A stretch of 64,000 nt of DNA from Clusia tigrina (Eukaryota > Arthropoda > Insecta > Diptera > Clusiidae). Each line of letters starts with the position of its first letter. The first letter of the stretch is position 1. Shown one piece after another: positions 1-12,370 of the stretch. The stretch covers positions 210,164,325 through 210,228,324 of the forward strand of contig OV050030.1 in assembly GCA_920105625.2 (NCBI GenBank), given 5' to 3'. A program made the translations under genes and the position numbers. Below the pieces are notes generated by a model. It did no database searches and had not been told where the DNA came from. It saw only the letters and a program-made list of their open reading frames with translations.

Positions 1-2
1 CA

Positions 3-417
3 AGGAATCCAGTATGTGTGAAATGCGCTGGAAAGCATCTAACAAGTGAATGTCAAAAAAAAAAAACCAACGCAGCTGAAATTAAATGTGCCCTATGTGG
101 CGGAAATCATACTGCAAACTACAAAGGCTGTGAAATATACAAAGCCATAAAAAATTCAAAGGTTTCCATCTTTACGCAGAAAGGATCCATTATTACTTCA
201 GACCAAAAATATGGATAGATCAGTAGTTAAACCAGGCATAAGCTATGCCAAAATTGCAGGGTCGTAAAATCCAAATAAAACTGAAGAAAATACAAAAAAT
301 TCAAATGATAGTGATATTAATGACCTTAAAGCCATGGTGAAATCCCAAATCACTCAAATGACTAATATGATGAATATCATTACAATGTTACTAACAAGCT
401 TAAATGCACGAAAGTAA
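3..417 (+). pseudogene. LINE ORF1 (gag-like), C-terminal zinc-knuckle part
   Basis: The frame opens at the window edge with two CCHC-type zinc knuckles (CVKCAGKHLTSEC, then CALCGGNHTANYKGC), the pattern of Jockey-clade ORF1 proteins, which bind LINE RNA to form the ribonucleoprotein particle. The frame stops at 216-218, but the same kind of protein continues, broken by stops, through SYAKIAG (about 240-262) to a helical, Met- and Gln-rich tail ending near 417. This matches the C-terminal layout of the intact ORF1 at 42.4-44.0 kb. It is partial at the 5' end and dead. Confidence 0.8.
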
Positions 418-482
418 TAGTTTTAAAATTGTAGCCTGCATTCCATGGCCTAACAAAACATTATCTTGAGTTGAAGTAATTT

Positions 483-2967
483 TTGTCTGACAAGAAAATT
501 GATATAGCTCCAGTTTCAAAAACACATTTTACGAACAAAAGCTATTTAGTATTTCCTGGATATAAAATTTATGTGACAAATCATCCTGATGGTAAAGCTC
601 GTGGTGGGACAGCTATCATATTAAATTCACTATTAAAACATACTGACCGGCAACCATATGCCACACCTCAAATTCAATCCACTACTGTGCACATTGAGGA
701 TGCAAGTGGGACAATACACATTTCCTCAGTTTACTGTCCCCCCCAGACACCTAATAACGACGGATCAACATGATGACTACATAAAGACGCTTGGCGTAAG
801 ATTCATTGCAGCTAGAGATCTGAATGCAAAACGCACTGACTGGGGATCTAGGCTAACCAATAAAAAAGGACGAAATCTGATTAAACAAAGATAACTGCAG
901 ATTTTTAAGCTCAGGTGAACCCACATACTGGCCAACAGATAGGAAGAAGATACCAGATCTAATCGACTTCAGTATAACAAAAAACATAAAGTGTAACCAA
1001 TTAAAAATTAAAGCTTGTTTGGAACTTTCTTCAGACCACTCTCCGATAATACTTGACTACACAACAAGATTTTTAACCACAAAACAAACTGGAATGAGTA
1101 TAGGCAGCATATTGAAAATCAACTGAATATGTCTATCACACTGAAAACACAATTAGACATTGAACGTGCCATTATTCACTTCAACGATGTGGTCCTAGAG
1201 GCAGGAATCAAATCAAGCATAACAGCATAAATTTAGAAGAAATAAACCTGCAACGGATATTTTCATAAGAAAGCAAATTATTGAGCAGAGAAAGCTGAGA
1301 AAGAGGTGGCAGCTAACTAGATCGCCTGAGGATAAACACAATTTAAATATAGCCTGCATAAAACTCAAGAAAATATTAACTACAAGACAAAATATAGAAG
1401 TTGAAAATTACCTAAAAAAACTTGACGCCTACCCAGGATACTAACTATTCATTATGGAAATGGACAAAGAAATTAAAAACTCAGATATGGTATCAGCCAC
1501 CACTACGGAAAGATGACAACTCATGGGCTACTACCAATGAAGAAAAATCAACAACATTGGCTAAATACTTTGAAAAAATCCTATCAAATGACGCAGATAA
1601 ATATATTGAAACATGCAATGACATAAATATAGACATTACAAACACAACAGAAATAATTAATTGCATTAAAAAACGAACAATCCACAAAAAAGCACCAGGA
1701 AACGATATGTTGACAGTAAAAGCTCTCGCTGAGCTACCTACTATAGATTATAACTACTTAAGGAATGTTATCAACTCAATGCTCCGACTACAATTTTTTC
1801 CCGAAGTATCTAAAGTTGCAGAAATTATTGCACTACCGAAGCAGGGAAAAGATGCTACAACTGCTTCGTCGTATAAACTAATTAGCCTACTTCCCATAAT
1901 CTCTAAATTTGCTGAAAAATTATTACATGATAGACTTAGCCAGATCCTTGACAATAAAACAGATACACCGTATAACAAACAAAATTGGAACAGACATAGA
2001 ATATAAGCGGTACTGCTTTGCTGTATTCTTAGACGTTGCAAAAGCATTTGACAAAGTATGGCTTTAAGGACTGCTGCATAAACTGAAGACGATTCTGCAA
2101 CTTGACTACTATTTGATTGTTGAAAGTTATCTTAGTGATCGTTACTTTTACGTCAAATATAATGAAGAGTGTTCGTCTATTCATCTTACAACAGCTGGAG
2201 TTCCTCAAGGGAGTGTTTTAGGACCATTGCTATATGTCATATTTACCTCAGATATACCACTTCCAAAAGAACTGAATAGCACAATTGCTGCCTTTGCTGA
2301 CGACACAATACTCTTAGCATCTGACAAAAATCTAAATACTGCGACTGCAAATCTGCAGATATACACAGAGAATGTTAAGGAATGGTTTGATAAATGGTGC
2401 TGGAAAATTAATGAAGATAAGACTGTACCAATAATTTTTACAACTAACACAAAATTTAACCCAATACCTATCAAAATAAACAATAAAGATATAAAAATAG
2501 GGTTTACAACTAAATACCTTGGTATACACATGGAGTCAAAGCTAAATTGGCAATACCACATCAAACAAAAAACGAAACAGATAAAAGAAAAATTTAGGTA
2601 ACTATATTGGTTAATGGGTAAGCAATCTAAACTCACAATTAACAACAAGTTGCTGCTATACAAGCCAATTTGGACGAACGGACTCCAAGTATGGGGAACG
2701 GCAAAGCGGTCACACATGGAAATAATTCAACGACAGCAATCTAGAATATTAAGAGTTATCATAAAGTCTGGTTGGTACACAACAAATGAAGATATACACC
2801 GCAAACTAAATATGACAAAAATTGACGAAGAAATAAAAAAGATATCCACAAAACACTACGATACACTGCATGGGCATAAAAACGAAGAAAAAAACGAGTT
2901 GCTACATCTAGAAGAAACCACCATGCGCCATTTAAAGAGAACTCGACCAAACGACCTACTGAAATAG
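483..2967 (+). pseudogene. LINE ORF2: endonuclease / reverse transcriptase, broken
   Basis: The fragments are collinear with a Jockey ORF2 polyprotein. The endonuclease part holds KTHFT, GKARGGTAII and SSVYCPP (483-773), then DLNAKRTDWGSRL (about 820-860) and EPTYWPTDRKKIPDLID (about 915-970) in other frames. The RT part begins near 1422 (NYSLWKWTKKLK, KAPGNDM), is cut near 2000 where the QFGFR segment is missing, resumes with FLDVAKAFDKVW (about 2029-2062), and holds GVPQGSVLGP and the catalytic FADD motif (about 2190-2330). The thumb and C-terminal region run 2614-2967. At least three frameshifts and several stops make it non-functional. The ATG is not identifiable. Confidence 0.85.
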
Positions 2968-3183
2968 GAAATCCAGACTACACATATTAGAAATAGTATG
3001 TATTATAAATGTAAATGTAAAAAATTATCATAAACATAATTTTGATCATAAATTGTTATAATATAATTATAGTGAACTATTACAATTAATGTAAATAATT
3101 TTTGTTGTATCACTTCTTGGCACTGGCCAAAATGTGTTTTTAATATTAATTTCCAAACAAATTGTCAAATCATGTACTAGGTG

Positions 3184-3376
3184 TCAATATAATGGTGACA
3201 GATGTATGAAATAATAGGAAATAAAAAGAAAAAAAAAAAGCAAATCATATCAAGATGAAATTAATAATTATTGTTCAACAAATTTTATATCATTTCATTT
3301 TATTGCTCCCAGGGCTCCCCACTTTGGCATGGTGACAGATGTATGAAAATAAGGCGAAATAAAAAAAAAAAAAACA
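3184..3376 (+). repeat. two copies of a LINE 3' tail in tandem
   Basis: The phrase GGTGACAGATGTATGAAA followed by an A-rich run occurs at about 3194-3240 and again at about 3332-3375, with 90 bp between. The first copy is the natural 3' end of the LINE before it. The second looks like the 3' end of a very short, 5'-truncated insertion of the same family, which is how target-primed reverse transcription usually leaves dead copies. A local duplication is the alternative. Confidence 0.6.
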
Positions 3377-3379
3377 AAA

Positions 3380-3840
3380 ACTTCATAAGGATAGCTTTAG
3401 CATCTGAAGCAGTTTATTTTAAGAGTTGGCTTCTGCAACTATCGAATACATTTGAAGTTTTTGAAGCTAAAGTGCACGAAATTTCAGTGCTATTTACTAG
3501 ATTAAAGAATAAAAATTATATTTGAAATAATTCAATAAAATTAAAACAAAAAAAAATATTGTTTCTTGTGTACCTTTAATACAGTTGTCGAGAGGCTCTG
3601 CACAAACTCTTGTGTTTATCGAATCGAGTTAAACCAGGCAAAAGGGCGATTGATACATAGGAAAAAGAGGGGAGAGGGGTTCTGTAGAATAAACTGCTAA
3701 AATCTTGTATTGTTTCAGCTCACAACAAACATTTTTCTGGATACCCCTGCTTTAGAGCATATAAGTATGCTGTAAGTTTGACCAGGGCAAGGGATTTAGT
3801 AGACTTTGATGTGGTAATACTGCTGGTTGAGAAGACTGGG
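3380..3840. other. gene-free stretch
   Basis: AT-rich sequence between two LINE ends. I see no coding signal, no terminal repeats and no recognisable RNA gene. A T-rich run at about 3841-3878 is taken as the poly(A) tail of the following minus-strand element. Confidence 0.5.
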
Positions 3841-4004
3841 GTTTTTTATTTTATTTAATTAATTTATTTTTTTTTATGGGTAGAGAGGGTAAAATTTCCG
3901 GTCGCATCATCAGAATTATCGTCACAGATTTGGTATCTGAGGATTGCACTCACTAAAACATCCCCCTCCCTCGCTGAGAACATCTCCCCACCCTGGAACC
4001 CTTT

Positions 4005-6380
4005 TTATACGTCCTTCAAGGTGGATATTCTAACTTCGTCCCTATTGGACATTATTCCTGAGTGCAGGTCCCGCTTTTTCCACCGGAGTACATTTTCCAC
4101 ATATTTATCTACGTGGTCCCAGTTTTCTTTGCTGCTTAGCATAACCATAATGTTTTCAGTTGCTAAAATTTTCGCTCCTTCCATTTCAAGCGTGGTGCGC
4201 TCTGTTTGCCACCTTGCGCATTTGAAAAAGGTGTGCTCTGCTACATCCACATTGCTGTCGTAGTATATGCACTCAGTCCCTCAAATTTTTCCCATTCGGT
4301 GTAGATACTTGCAGAAGTATCCGTGACCAGACAGTAACTGCGTGAGGTAGAAATTGACGGTTCCGGCTGTTCCTCCTATCCAGCTCGCAATGTCGGGTAT
4401 GAGTCTCGCTGTCAATCCTCCGCGAGTCTCGGTGGTCCATCGTTCTTGCTAATGTTGCACGGTTTCTTGCTTTATATCTTGCGCGGTTCATCAGGTATTT
4501 TTACCCATCTTGGCTTTTCGAGGGTTTTTGTGTTCGAGAGCCAAGATATCGATAGGGATTAAGCAGCAAATTACCAGAATCGCCGGCTCCGATACAGTAC
4601 GGTACGCTAAAGCTGCTCTCAGAGCAGTTGCACGGAGGATAAAACTTTTCTTCGGGCGTGCACATTCAGCTTCTCAGCCCACAATTCGCTACCATACAGC
4701 AGAATGGAGTGCGTTGTCATCATAAGAAGATTCCTCTTGCTGGATGTCGGCCCTCCAATGTTTGGCATTAGTCTGCTGAGAAAAGCCGTTACCCGTGCTG
4801 CCTTCGCCGCCGCATTTGCTATTTGCGCCCAGTCAAGCTGAATTCCCAGGTACTTTATCACCTTTTGCGTCCAGATGGTCTCGGAGCAAACTCTCAAGTC
4901 GATTTCTATTGGAATGTGCTTTCTCGTGAGGAATAGCAATTCCATCTTTGCCGTGGCCAACATCAAACCATGTGAATCGAGCCACCTCAGGGGTTCTGAT
5001 CATGAACTGGTTCAGCTTTCTTTGGGCGTCTTCCGAGTCGCGTGTGGTGATGACAGCCGCAATGTCGTCTGCGTATCCGACTAGATGAGTGTCATCTGGC
5101 ATCTCTATGCTCAAAATGCCGTCGTAGCTTATATTCCAAAGGTCCGGTCCGAGGATGGACCCTTGTGCTGCACCTGACGTGATAGTTTTGCTTCGGGTGC
5201 CATTGTTGGTCTCGTATATCAACATTCGATCTTTAAGGTAGCTTCTTCAGATAAGCTGGTTTCTGAAAACGATTTTCAAGTGCCCCGATCATATCCATTC
5301 ACCTAGCGCTGTTGAAAGCGTTTCTGACATCTAATGAAACAAGGAGTACCACTCGCCTGGAGTAGCGATTTCCTTGCTGTGCCGCTAGCACACTTTCTGT
5401 GACGTCTTCTACGCCGCCAATTGTGGACTTTCCTGGCCGAAAACCGTGTTGTTGATAATCCCCCAGCGTTTTCAATTGTTGCTGCTATTCGGGGTTTGAG
5501 TAGTCGCTCCAAAAGTGTGCCCGCGGTGGTCGATATACTGACGGTGATTCGGAGCTTCCTTTTCCCATACTGATGAGCACTAGCCGCTGTCTTTTCCATA
5601 TCTCTGGGAATATTCCATCTGTCAGACAGGCATTGTAGATATCGAGAAGTACTTGGACATGGCCACTTGATACTATTTTTAGGACTTCTACTGGAATACC
5701 GTCGATACCCGGTGCTTTGTTTCTCTGTAGGGTTACGGCGGTTGCTTTAAGTTCATCTTCCGTGAAAAGAAGTGGGACTTCCTTGACCAGCACTTCCGAT
5801 TCTTCTCTTAAGGCATGTATAGGAAATAGAGTGTTTACTATGTTTTCCATAGCATGGTCTTCTAGTTGGGGTACCGATGCTCTTGCTCCAAGCATTTTCA
5901 TGACGACTTTATATCCCAGTCCCCATGGGTTGATGTTTATGTCATTTCGGAGCTCCTCCCATTTCTTCTCTTTACTAGTGCGAATAGCAGTTTTGAGGGT
6001 TTTATTAGCAGCTTGGAGAGCTTCTCTTTCGGCAATCGCGGATCCTACTCGCCTGGCCATAGTGTATTTTCTTCTACACCGCAGACAGACCCGTCTGAAT
6101 TGAGCTATTTCCTCTGCCCACCAGTAAACGGCCTTCTTGTGTTTGTTGGGTCTTATTTTCGGCATCGCTTTGCTACAAGCTCTCTCTATACACTGCATGG
6201 TCGTCTTCACCTTGCTATTAGCATCGCTGGCGTGGGTGTCTAATGGAATGTTTGCCTCCAGCTCATCAAGTAGCACTTCCGGATTTAACTTTGATAGATT
6301 CCACTTGCAAGTTCCTCGTCCACTTATGTTGTGGTCATAGATGCTTGGCATTTTTTTAATAGAAAATGTAATCGCAGTAG
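4005..6380 (-). pseudogene. R1-clade ORF2 remnant without endonuclease
   Basis: From 5' to 3' on the minus strand: the linker before RT (WWAEEIAQFRRVCLRCRRKY at about 6120-6060), RT start (RNKAPGIDGIPVEVLK, about 5730-5690), a frame change near 5490 with TTAGTLLERLL and the LSTTRFSARK segment (about 5530-5430), the RT core with GAAQGSILGPDLWN and catalytic YADD (about 5170-5070), the thumb (4619-4966), and a C-terminus with AEHTFFKCARW (about 4240-4210), part of the R1-type zinc region. Several frameshifts and stops break it. No endonuclease domain is left, so only target-primed repair from other sources could move it. It is dead. Confidence 0.85.
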
Positions 6381-7171
6381 CAGTCACAACTGCTGATTCC
6401 TGTGGTGCACCTTTTAAAAGTTCACAAAAGCCGGTTGTCAGTTTTACTCCTTTATCCAGCTCGAACAGAAGCCCTCCTGCTCTTGTTTTCCGGATCAAAC
6501 GCACCTTGGTCTGTGAATCCTCTCGTTTGACATTGCAGCGGATGCTTTTCAGTACATCCGCATATTTGAAACGCTCTGCTGGTTTGATAAGGATGGCTTC
6601 GGACTTTGGTTTTGTCTCCTTTGTCCGATGTCTTCCTTGCATTGTTTGCTCGCGACTTATCGCTGTCGCCCACGGAATTCTTTGCTGTGGAATTTTCTTG
6701 TGACAGTTTGCCACCCATCGGCCTTACTTTCACAGAATTCTTTCCATCTTCTGGTTCTGCTGGGCTAGAAGCTGCTCGTTTGGGTCTAGCCATAGTCGGT
6801 TTTGCTGAGACGCTTGTCAGGGCCTTGTGCCGCAGTTTCGGATCCGTAACAAGTTTACACTCGTTCTCTTCTTCCGTCCAGTTTCGCCGATAGCTTTCCA
6901 TTACGTCGAAAATCTCGTCTAGCTCGGATACTCCGGTCTTTACGTCCATGCTCACGTTCTTCTGCTTGATCATGGCTTGTTTCATCTTCGTCAAGACTTT
7001 CCGACATTTCGTGAGAACTTCTTCTTCTGCCGTTCTCATCTTTATGATAAATTCCTCTGAGCTGACGGGACATTTCATCAAGAATGGAGTGGGATTTCCA
7101 GAAGACTCCTGCTCTTGTTGGTTCGCTTTTGCACCCAAAGGCGTTTGGTTCGCGGGAGGTATGATGCCCAA
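6380..7171 (-). pseudogene. R1-clade ORF1 (gag) fused to ORF2 linker by deletion
   Basis: The gag frame is open from about 7171 to 6452 and continues in a second frame through KLTTGFCELLKGA (about 6440-6405). Visible parts are an N-terminal charged helical region with FIIKMRTAEEEVLTKCRKVL (a coiled-coil-like segment at about 7060-6990), a low-complexity Lys/Ser/Glu stretch, and the RRM-like segment YADVLKSIRCNVKREDSQTK (about 6570-6510). The CCHC knuckles expected after this segment are absent. The reading frame passes straight into ORF2 linker sequence, so a deletion joined the two ORFs. The fusion is open over 400 codons (5485-6714), but this is probably chance survival. Confidence 0.8.
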
Positions 7172-7660
7172 TTTGTTACTCGCTCCATCTACCGGTGTTA
7201 TTCACTTGAGGTTGTTGCTGATTTGTTACTCCTTTTTCTGACGATCGCATAATTTTGCTACTTCTTCTAAAGCAGCTTCCCCTTTCTGGATCGCTTGGAG
7301 TTACTTTCTGGTGAATTTGAGGCTCAGGTTGTTTTTGTTTTTTTGTTGTTTGCTGAGGTGTATTCCTTTTATATAGGTCGCCGCTTCAAGCCGCTATCTC
7401 CGTTCGTTGTACAGTCGCTTTGAAAATATCCATGAGGTTATCTATGCGAGCAGGGCATTCCACCGAGGGTTGGCACAAGTCTTCATGAGAGCTTGTACTC
7501 AGAGCCAGGATAAGCGTTGTTCAGGATTGATGCTCAACTGACCCTGTACCGCCAACTTAATGGTGACTCAACATCGAACGTACTTGAAGACCCACCACGG
7601 TTTTAACGGGACGGAGGCAGGTACTGCATTAGCCCGAAAGGGATTTCCACACGATATCAC
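7172..7660 (-). other. 5' UTR of the R1-clade LINE
   Basis: Non-coding sequence upstream of gag on the minus strand. It matches 29,417-29,912 in the second copy almost base for base (for example the CCGCTTCAAGCCGCTATCTC string at about 7381 and 29,627), so it belongs to the element. A Gln-rich stretch (Gln codons on the minus strand) at 7320-7360 may be an upstream coding part of gag. The end near 7660 is set where the two copies stop matching. Confidence 0.6.
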
Positions 7661-8098
7661 TCTGGTACCGTAGCACCGTACAAATACTGAGATTGACGAA
7701 CTCGAAAAGTTTGTTAATATCGATGAACAGTTAAACAGATTCGATGCAGGTGCTCTGTAATCAATTATCATGGCAAATTATATAATGACAACATGTGTAC
7801 ATCAGAACGTCAATAGTTATTCTATTTTATTTTATTTTTTTGTTTAAGCAATTAACATTTATTGTGAAAACTCATATGGAGATTAACTATTATTAAATAT
7901 ATCTTAAAACTAGACAACAGTGTATCGCTGCTCCTTACCACTGTATGGAGAAGATATTAGTGAATACTTATTATTTTAGAAAAACAATAAAAAATAAAAA
8001 TAAAAATAATTATAGAAATTAGTAATGATGGCTTATTAAATAATAGTTTACAATGGTGATAAGTCTGCTCTCTTGGCTTGTTTGTATTTAGTAAATTC

Positions 8099-10700
8099 CT
8101 AGCTAGTATATTGGGGTGGTTCGATAATTTTAGTTGGCACTTCTTTTTGACATCTGAATGCCTCTGACATATTAGAGGCACACCTAGATCTCGATGCATT
8201 TTTAGGTTTTTCATGAATCACGGCCCACCAGTAATCGTGCGTAGTATTTAAGACTTGGTCCTTTGCAACAGTTCGGTGTTTTATGTTTTTCTTCTCCCAA
8301 CAGCTGAATTCCATATGTTCAAAAGGTGAATATTATGACTGTGTATAAGAGTACTTTGTAGTCAAGGCTTAGTTTTGAGTTTGAATTTAAAAGACAGTTA
8401 AGACTTGCAGCTTTTAGTTTCATGTGCGCTCTCTTCTTTTCTATGTGTGTTCTCCAGGTAAAGCGTCTGTCGAAGTGAATGCCTAAATATTTCACGTCTG
8501 TCTCCTGTGGAATAGTTTTGTTGTTGAGTATGATTGGAGGACACGTGTGTTTGTTGAGTGTAAATGTTATGTGTGTGCTTTTTTGTTCATTTACTGCGAT
8601 GCGCCAGTTCAAAAGCCAATTTTTAACCACTTTCAAATGTTCGTTGAGATCACGCGATGATATTTGGCGGTGCTTGTGGTAAGATAAAATCGCAGTGTCA
8701 TCGGCAAAAGTTGAGGTGAGCAGATATTTGTTTGTTGGTAAATCTGAGATGTATAGAGTGTACTGTATCGGTCCAAGAACACTTCCTTGAGGTACTCTAG
8801 CCAATATATCCATTTCTGATGAGAGGTAATCTTCACATTTGACTTGAAATCGCCTACCCTTTAAGTATGATTCCAGGATACTATGGATATTTGAAGTCAG
8901 AAGTTTTCTTATTTTGTAGACGAGGCCCTAGTGCCACACTCTGTCAAAGGCTTGTGCGACATCGAGGAACACTGCAGAGCAGTATTGTTTCTCATCGAAC
9001 GCCTTTCTGATTTGGGAAACTAGTCGGTGTACTTGTAAAATAGTGCCATCCTTTTTTCGAAAGTCAAACTGGTGCTTAGGTATTACTTTATTCTGTACCA
9101 GATATGGGGTTAATTTTGATAGCAATAATTTTTCGAATAGTTTCCAGACGACGGATAACAGGCTTATTGGTCTGTATGACGAGACTTGCGTTGGAGTTTT
9201 GCCAGGTTTGGGTATCATGATTACGTGGGACAGTTTCCAAACTCGATGAAAGTAGGCTTGTCTAAGAATTGTGTTAAATAATATTGTTGAATGCTTTACT
9301 GGAAACGGAGGTAGCTCCATCAACATCTTTGTGGTTATCAGATCGTGGCCTGCCGCTTTCTTTTTATCTAAATGAGTTGAGATAAAATGCCACACTTCTT
9401 TCGGCCTCAACTGTAGGTCCATTTGGGGAATTAGGTTGTTTAATGTTGGTATTTTAAAGTTGTTACTAGGAGGATTTGGTTGGAATGCGATTTTAAGATG
9501 TTGTGCAAAAGCTTGCCTCTTCTGCTCATTGCTTTTTGCCCATCTTCCGTCTATAAGTCTTATAGGCGAGTCCGATTCTGTAGGTTTATTTGTGTTTTTT
9601 ACTGCCTTCCATAAGGAGTAGTTTGTGGATTCAAGGGGGTTCAGGTGCGAGATGTAGGCCTGTAGACCTCTTTCAGTTTCATAGCGCAATGCGTTTCGCA
9701 GTTCGTTTTTGGCTGTCGTGAATTTTTGCTTTAGCGCTGGTGACGTGTGCTTTTGCCACAGTCGTCTGAGCCGTCTCTTTGCCTTTATCAGTCTTTCAAT
9801 TTCGAATGATGTTGAGCATATTGATTTGCGTGGGATTTAGCCGTTTGGGGGTGTAGCATGGATTGCTGCTGATATCAGTATGCAGTTGAATGATTGTACT
9901 GCGGAATCTAATTCATCCGGGCTTTTAAGACTACATTTATCAGGAAAGTGACTGCAAATATATTTACGGTATTTTAACCAATTTGTTTTACCTGTTACTA
10001 ATCGAAAAGGTGGGTTTGTGTCTTCTGGGTATTTCCTTAGGTGCATTATAAGTGGGGAATGATCTGATCTCAGCTCAAAGCATGATTCCGTAGACAAAAG
10101 TTTTTGGTGGAGTCCTTTCGTTATTGCAAATTCTAGTAAGTCCGGGATCTTCCGTTGATCCGTAGGCCAGTAAGTGAGTTTACCAGAACACACGTAGACA
10201 ATTTTGTTACGCCGATTCGTCAAGGCGTAATATAACTGTTACCCCCTTGGGATTTATAAGGCGTGAACCCTAATGCGTATGTTTAGCGTTGTAATCACCG
10301 GCTGCTATACAGTTTTCTCCCAATGACTTGAAAATAATTTCAAACTGAGCTGTTATGATAGTGTGTCTAGCTGGGCAATAAACAGATGATATCGTTATGT
10401 TGGCGTCCCAACATTGCAGGCAGATGGAGGTCGCTTGGAGATATTCCTTGTCGTAGTTTTCTAGTGAGTGGTGTTTTATTCGGTCTTTTATGAGTATGCC
10501 TGTCCCACCTCGAGCTTTGCCACCGGATGCAACGTTTTGTAGAACTTATAACCTTTTATTTTAAAATTGTGATTCAGAGTAAGATGAGTTTCAGAAATGA
10601 GTAATATGTCTATTTTGCTGTTAAGAAGGAAATTTTGCACTTCAAGTTGGTGATGGCTAATACCGTTCGCGTTCCAATGACAAATTTTTAACGTATTCAT
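8099..10700 (-). pseudogene. Jockey ORF2 (endonuclease-RT), copy B1
   Basis: N-terminal endonuclease: ICHWNANGI and ISETHLTLNHNFK (10,488-10,700), a frameshift after FYKTLHP, then GGTGILIKDR, SSVYCPARH and GDYNAKHTH (about 10,500-10,240) and YWPTDQRKIPDLLEF (about 10,170). The RT starts with NYSLWKAVKNTNKP (about 9620), then KAAGHDLITTKML, SSYRPISLLSVVWKLFE, and FLDVAQAFDRVWH ending at 8928. The RT core resumes at 8813 with VPQGSVLGPIQYTLY and catalytic FADD (about 8710). The thumb and the LGIHFDRRFTW segment end near 8319, with C-terminal relics to about 8099. It has stops and frameshifts in at least five places, so it makes no working protein. Confidence 0.9.
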
Positions 10701-12200
10701 TTGTTTGCAAGTATGGATTTCAAAAGTTGATTTTGATTATTTATTAGCTCTTGCATCATTGATTGCATTGAGGACATGAACTGTGTCATACATTGCGTTA
10801 AGGCTAAGAGCACTGTCTCTAGATTTTGCTTGTTATTGGTATTTGAATTTTCAGTTAAATTTGATTTCAGTGCATCAGAGTAACTCATGACAGGTGGAGC
10901 ATGTTTGTCCTTGAACGTAGTCGGGATTTGGTGTCGAGGTGCTACGTAAGTAACTTCTTGTCGACTTCTATCCTTCTGTTGGCGCATTTTATTTTTCAGC
11001 TCAGCATACACTGGGCAACCTCAATAGTTTGCTGTATGACTTCCGCCGCAATTATTGCATTTTTTAGTAAAAACATTTTCATTTTTTTTATCGACAGTAG
11101 AGGCAGAGGATGGGTGGACGTCACCACAGCCAACGCAAATGGGGCGTAGGGTGCAATATGATTTGGTATGACCAAACTCCTGGTAGTTTGTACATTGTAC
11201 ATTGCGTTTGTGGGGTTCTTCAACTGAAATTCGGCGGTGCATAAGGTATCGCATATTATAGATTGGATGGAATTCGTTTTTTTGCTGCTTTCTTGATTCT
11301 GGTTCAAGCTCCTCTCGGAACATTGGTTGTGGCATATTATTATTATTTTTTATATTAAATATGGATTTTGGGTTGAAACCGGCTTCGATCAGTGCTTCTT
11401 TCACCTCAGATTGGTCGACATCTGATTCTATTCCTTTTAATACGACAATCAAACCTTTACTGCATTACGTATAATAATTTTTTTTTACTACTGTCAAGGT
11501 AGTTGATTGCCAAGCGATAATTTTTGTCTGTATAGATCTGAATATTTGTTTCGTGTAGGTCACCCTTCTTTAGTGCAACTATATGGAAGTTCTTTTGCCC
11601 TATCAAGCTAGATAGTCTAGAGACCAGCATATTAGAGCTGCGTTCGCGCAGATAAATTGGGGGAGGTTTGACTTCTTTAAGTATTTCTGTACCTTAATTT
11701 TTTTGGTCTGGATCTGCTACATTATCGGCAAGCAAGGCAAAGCGATTTTGGCTCGGTACTGTGTTGGTGCATTCTTCATATTTATTTGGTTTATACATTT
11801 TTTTGGGGGTTTTTCTCATGTTTTTAAACGGACTTAGCTTTCGCTTAATATTTATATAGCGGTCCATGCCAGTCTGTATTGCTGCACTATTCTGTTTTGC
11901 AGTTTGTTTAATGTTGTTGGTTAATGCTTTGTTGGTGGCTGTAGCGGTTAATTTGTTTGCTGTGGAGAGAGCAGATAGTGAATTAGCGCCTAGGCGCTGA
12001 ATATCATCAGTTTTTGAAACTATGCTGATTGCTTTACTGTTTAGTGTACGCTGAGCTTTCATCACCAAACGTTCGGGCAACTGCTCAAGCATCAAATTGT
12101 CTGCGTCGTTAGAGAGCATCAGATCGTTGCTCACATTGTACGATGCGTTATCTGCCTTAGCGAGCTTACGCTCTGGTTGGGGAGAGCGTAATGTGCTCAT
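10697..12200 (-). pseudogene. Jockey ORF1 (gag-like), copy B1
   Basis: Starts near 12,200 (MSTLRSPQPERKLAK) with a Ser/Thr/Asn-rich N-terminal half and the basic IKRKLSPFKNMRKTPKK segment, then an RRM-like region (IVVLKGIESDVDQSEVKEAL, about 11,450-11,390) and zinc knuckles seen in two frames (CTNYQEFGHTKSYC, CVGCGDVHPS, CNNCGGSHTANY, about 11,180-11,020), ending with SYSDALKSN and a helical Met/Gln-rich tail. Frameshifts near 11,690, 11,460 and 11,030 break it. Its stop codon overlaps the ORF2 start (ATGA). Confidence 0.85.
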
Positions 12201-12370
12201 AGCACGCCCTCTCAGCTATTGTTTGTTTACAGTTTATGTTTATGTTTATGTGTGTGAGTTTTCGTTTCAATACTTACTTGAAGCACCTTTTATTTATTTT
12301 ATGTTTAAGTTTTTTGTTAAATTTTAATTTTTTATTTTTTTTTGGAGTCTCTGTCTCAGATTTAATTAAA

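Larger units (their letters stand above)
1..3238 (+). mobile_element. Jockey-clade LINE, decayed, 5' truncated by the window
   Basis: A non-LTR retrotransposon read on the plus strand: ORF1 end with zinc knuckles, then ORF2 with endonuclease, reverse transcriptase and a C-terminal region, then an AT-rich 3' UTR and an A-rich tail (about 3218-3240). ORF1 and ORF2 are both broken by stops and frameshifts, so the copy cannot move by itself. The protein is related to, but clearly different from, the other Jockey copies in the window, judged by eye from motifs such as SSVYCPP and GVPQGSVLGP. The 5' end lies outside the window. Confidence 0.9.
3841..7660 (-). mobile_element. R1-clade LINE, copy 1, internally deleted
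   Basis: A minus-strand non-LTR element: 3' poly(T) at the left edge, ORF2 relics 4005-6380, ORF1 (gag) 6380-7171, 5' UTR up to about 7660. The RT core (GAAQGSILGPDLWN, YADD) and the cysteine/histidine C-terminus point to the R1 clade. The endonuclease and the gag zinc knuckles are missing, because gag runs directly into the ORF2 linker near 6380. A second copy with a different internal deletion lies at 28,528-29,912. No rDNA target is visible on either side. Confidence 0.85.
7780..12370 (-). mobile_element. Jockey-clade LINE, copy B1, full-length layout but broken
   Basis: Minus-strand Jockey element with 3' UTR and A-rich end at the left (T-rich run at about 7822-7845), ORF2 8099-10700, ORF1 10697-12200 and a short 5' UTR ending near 12,370 beside the CACTA-ended element. 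ORF1 ends and ORF2 begins on the same ATGA (10,697-10,700). Many frameshifts and stops are spread through both ORFs. A diverged copy with the same flanks is at 30,236-34,935, and the 5' half is repeated in tandem at 12,519-14,790. Confidence 0.9.

Noticed and set aside
2205..2717. 170-codon minus-strand frame opposite the first LINE RT
   Set aside because: Shadow of the coding strand; the plus strand has the RT motifs.
3841..7660. Insertion of the R1-clade LINE in 28S rDNA
   Set aside because: No rRNA sequence on either side; many R1-clade families use other targets.
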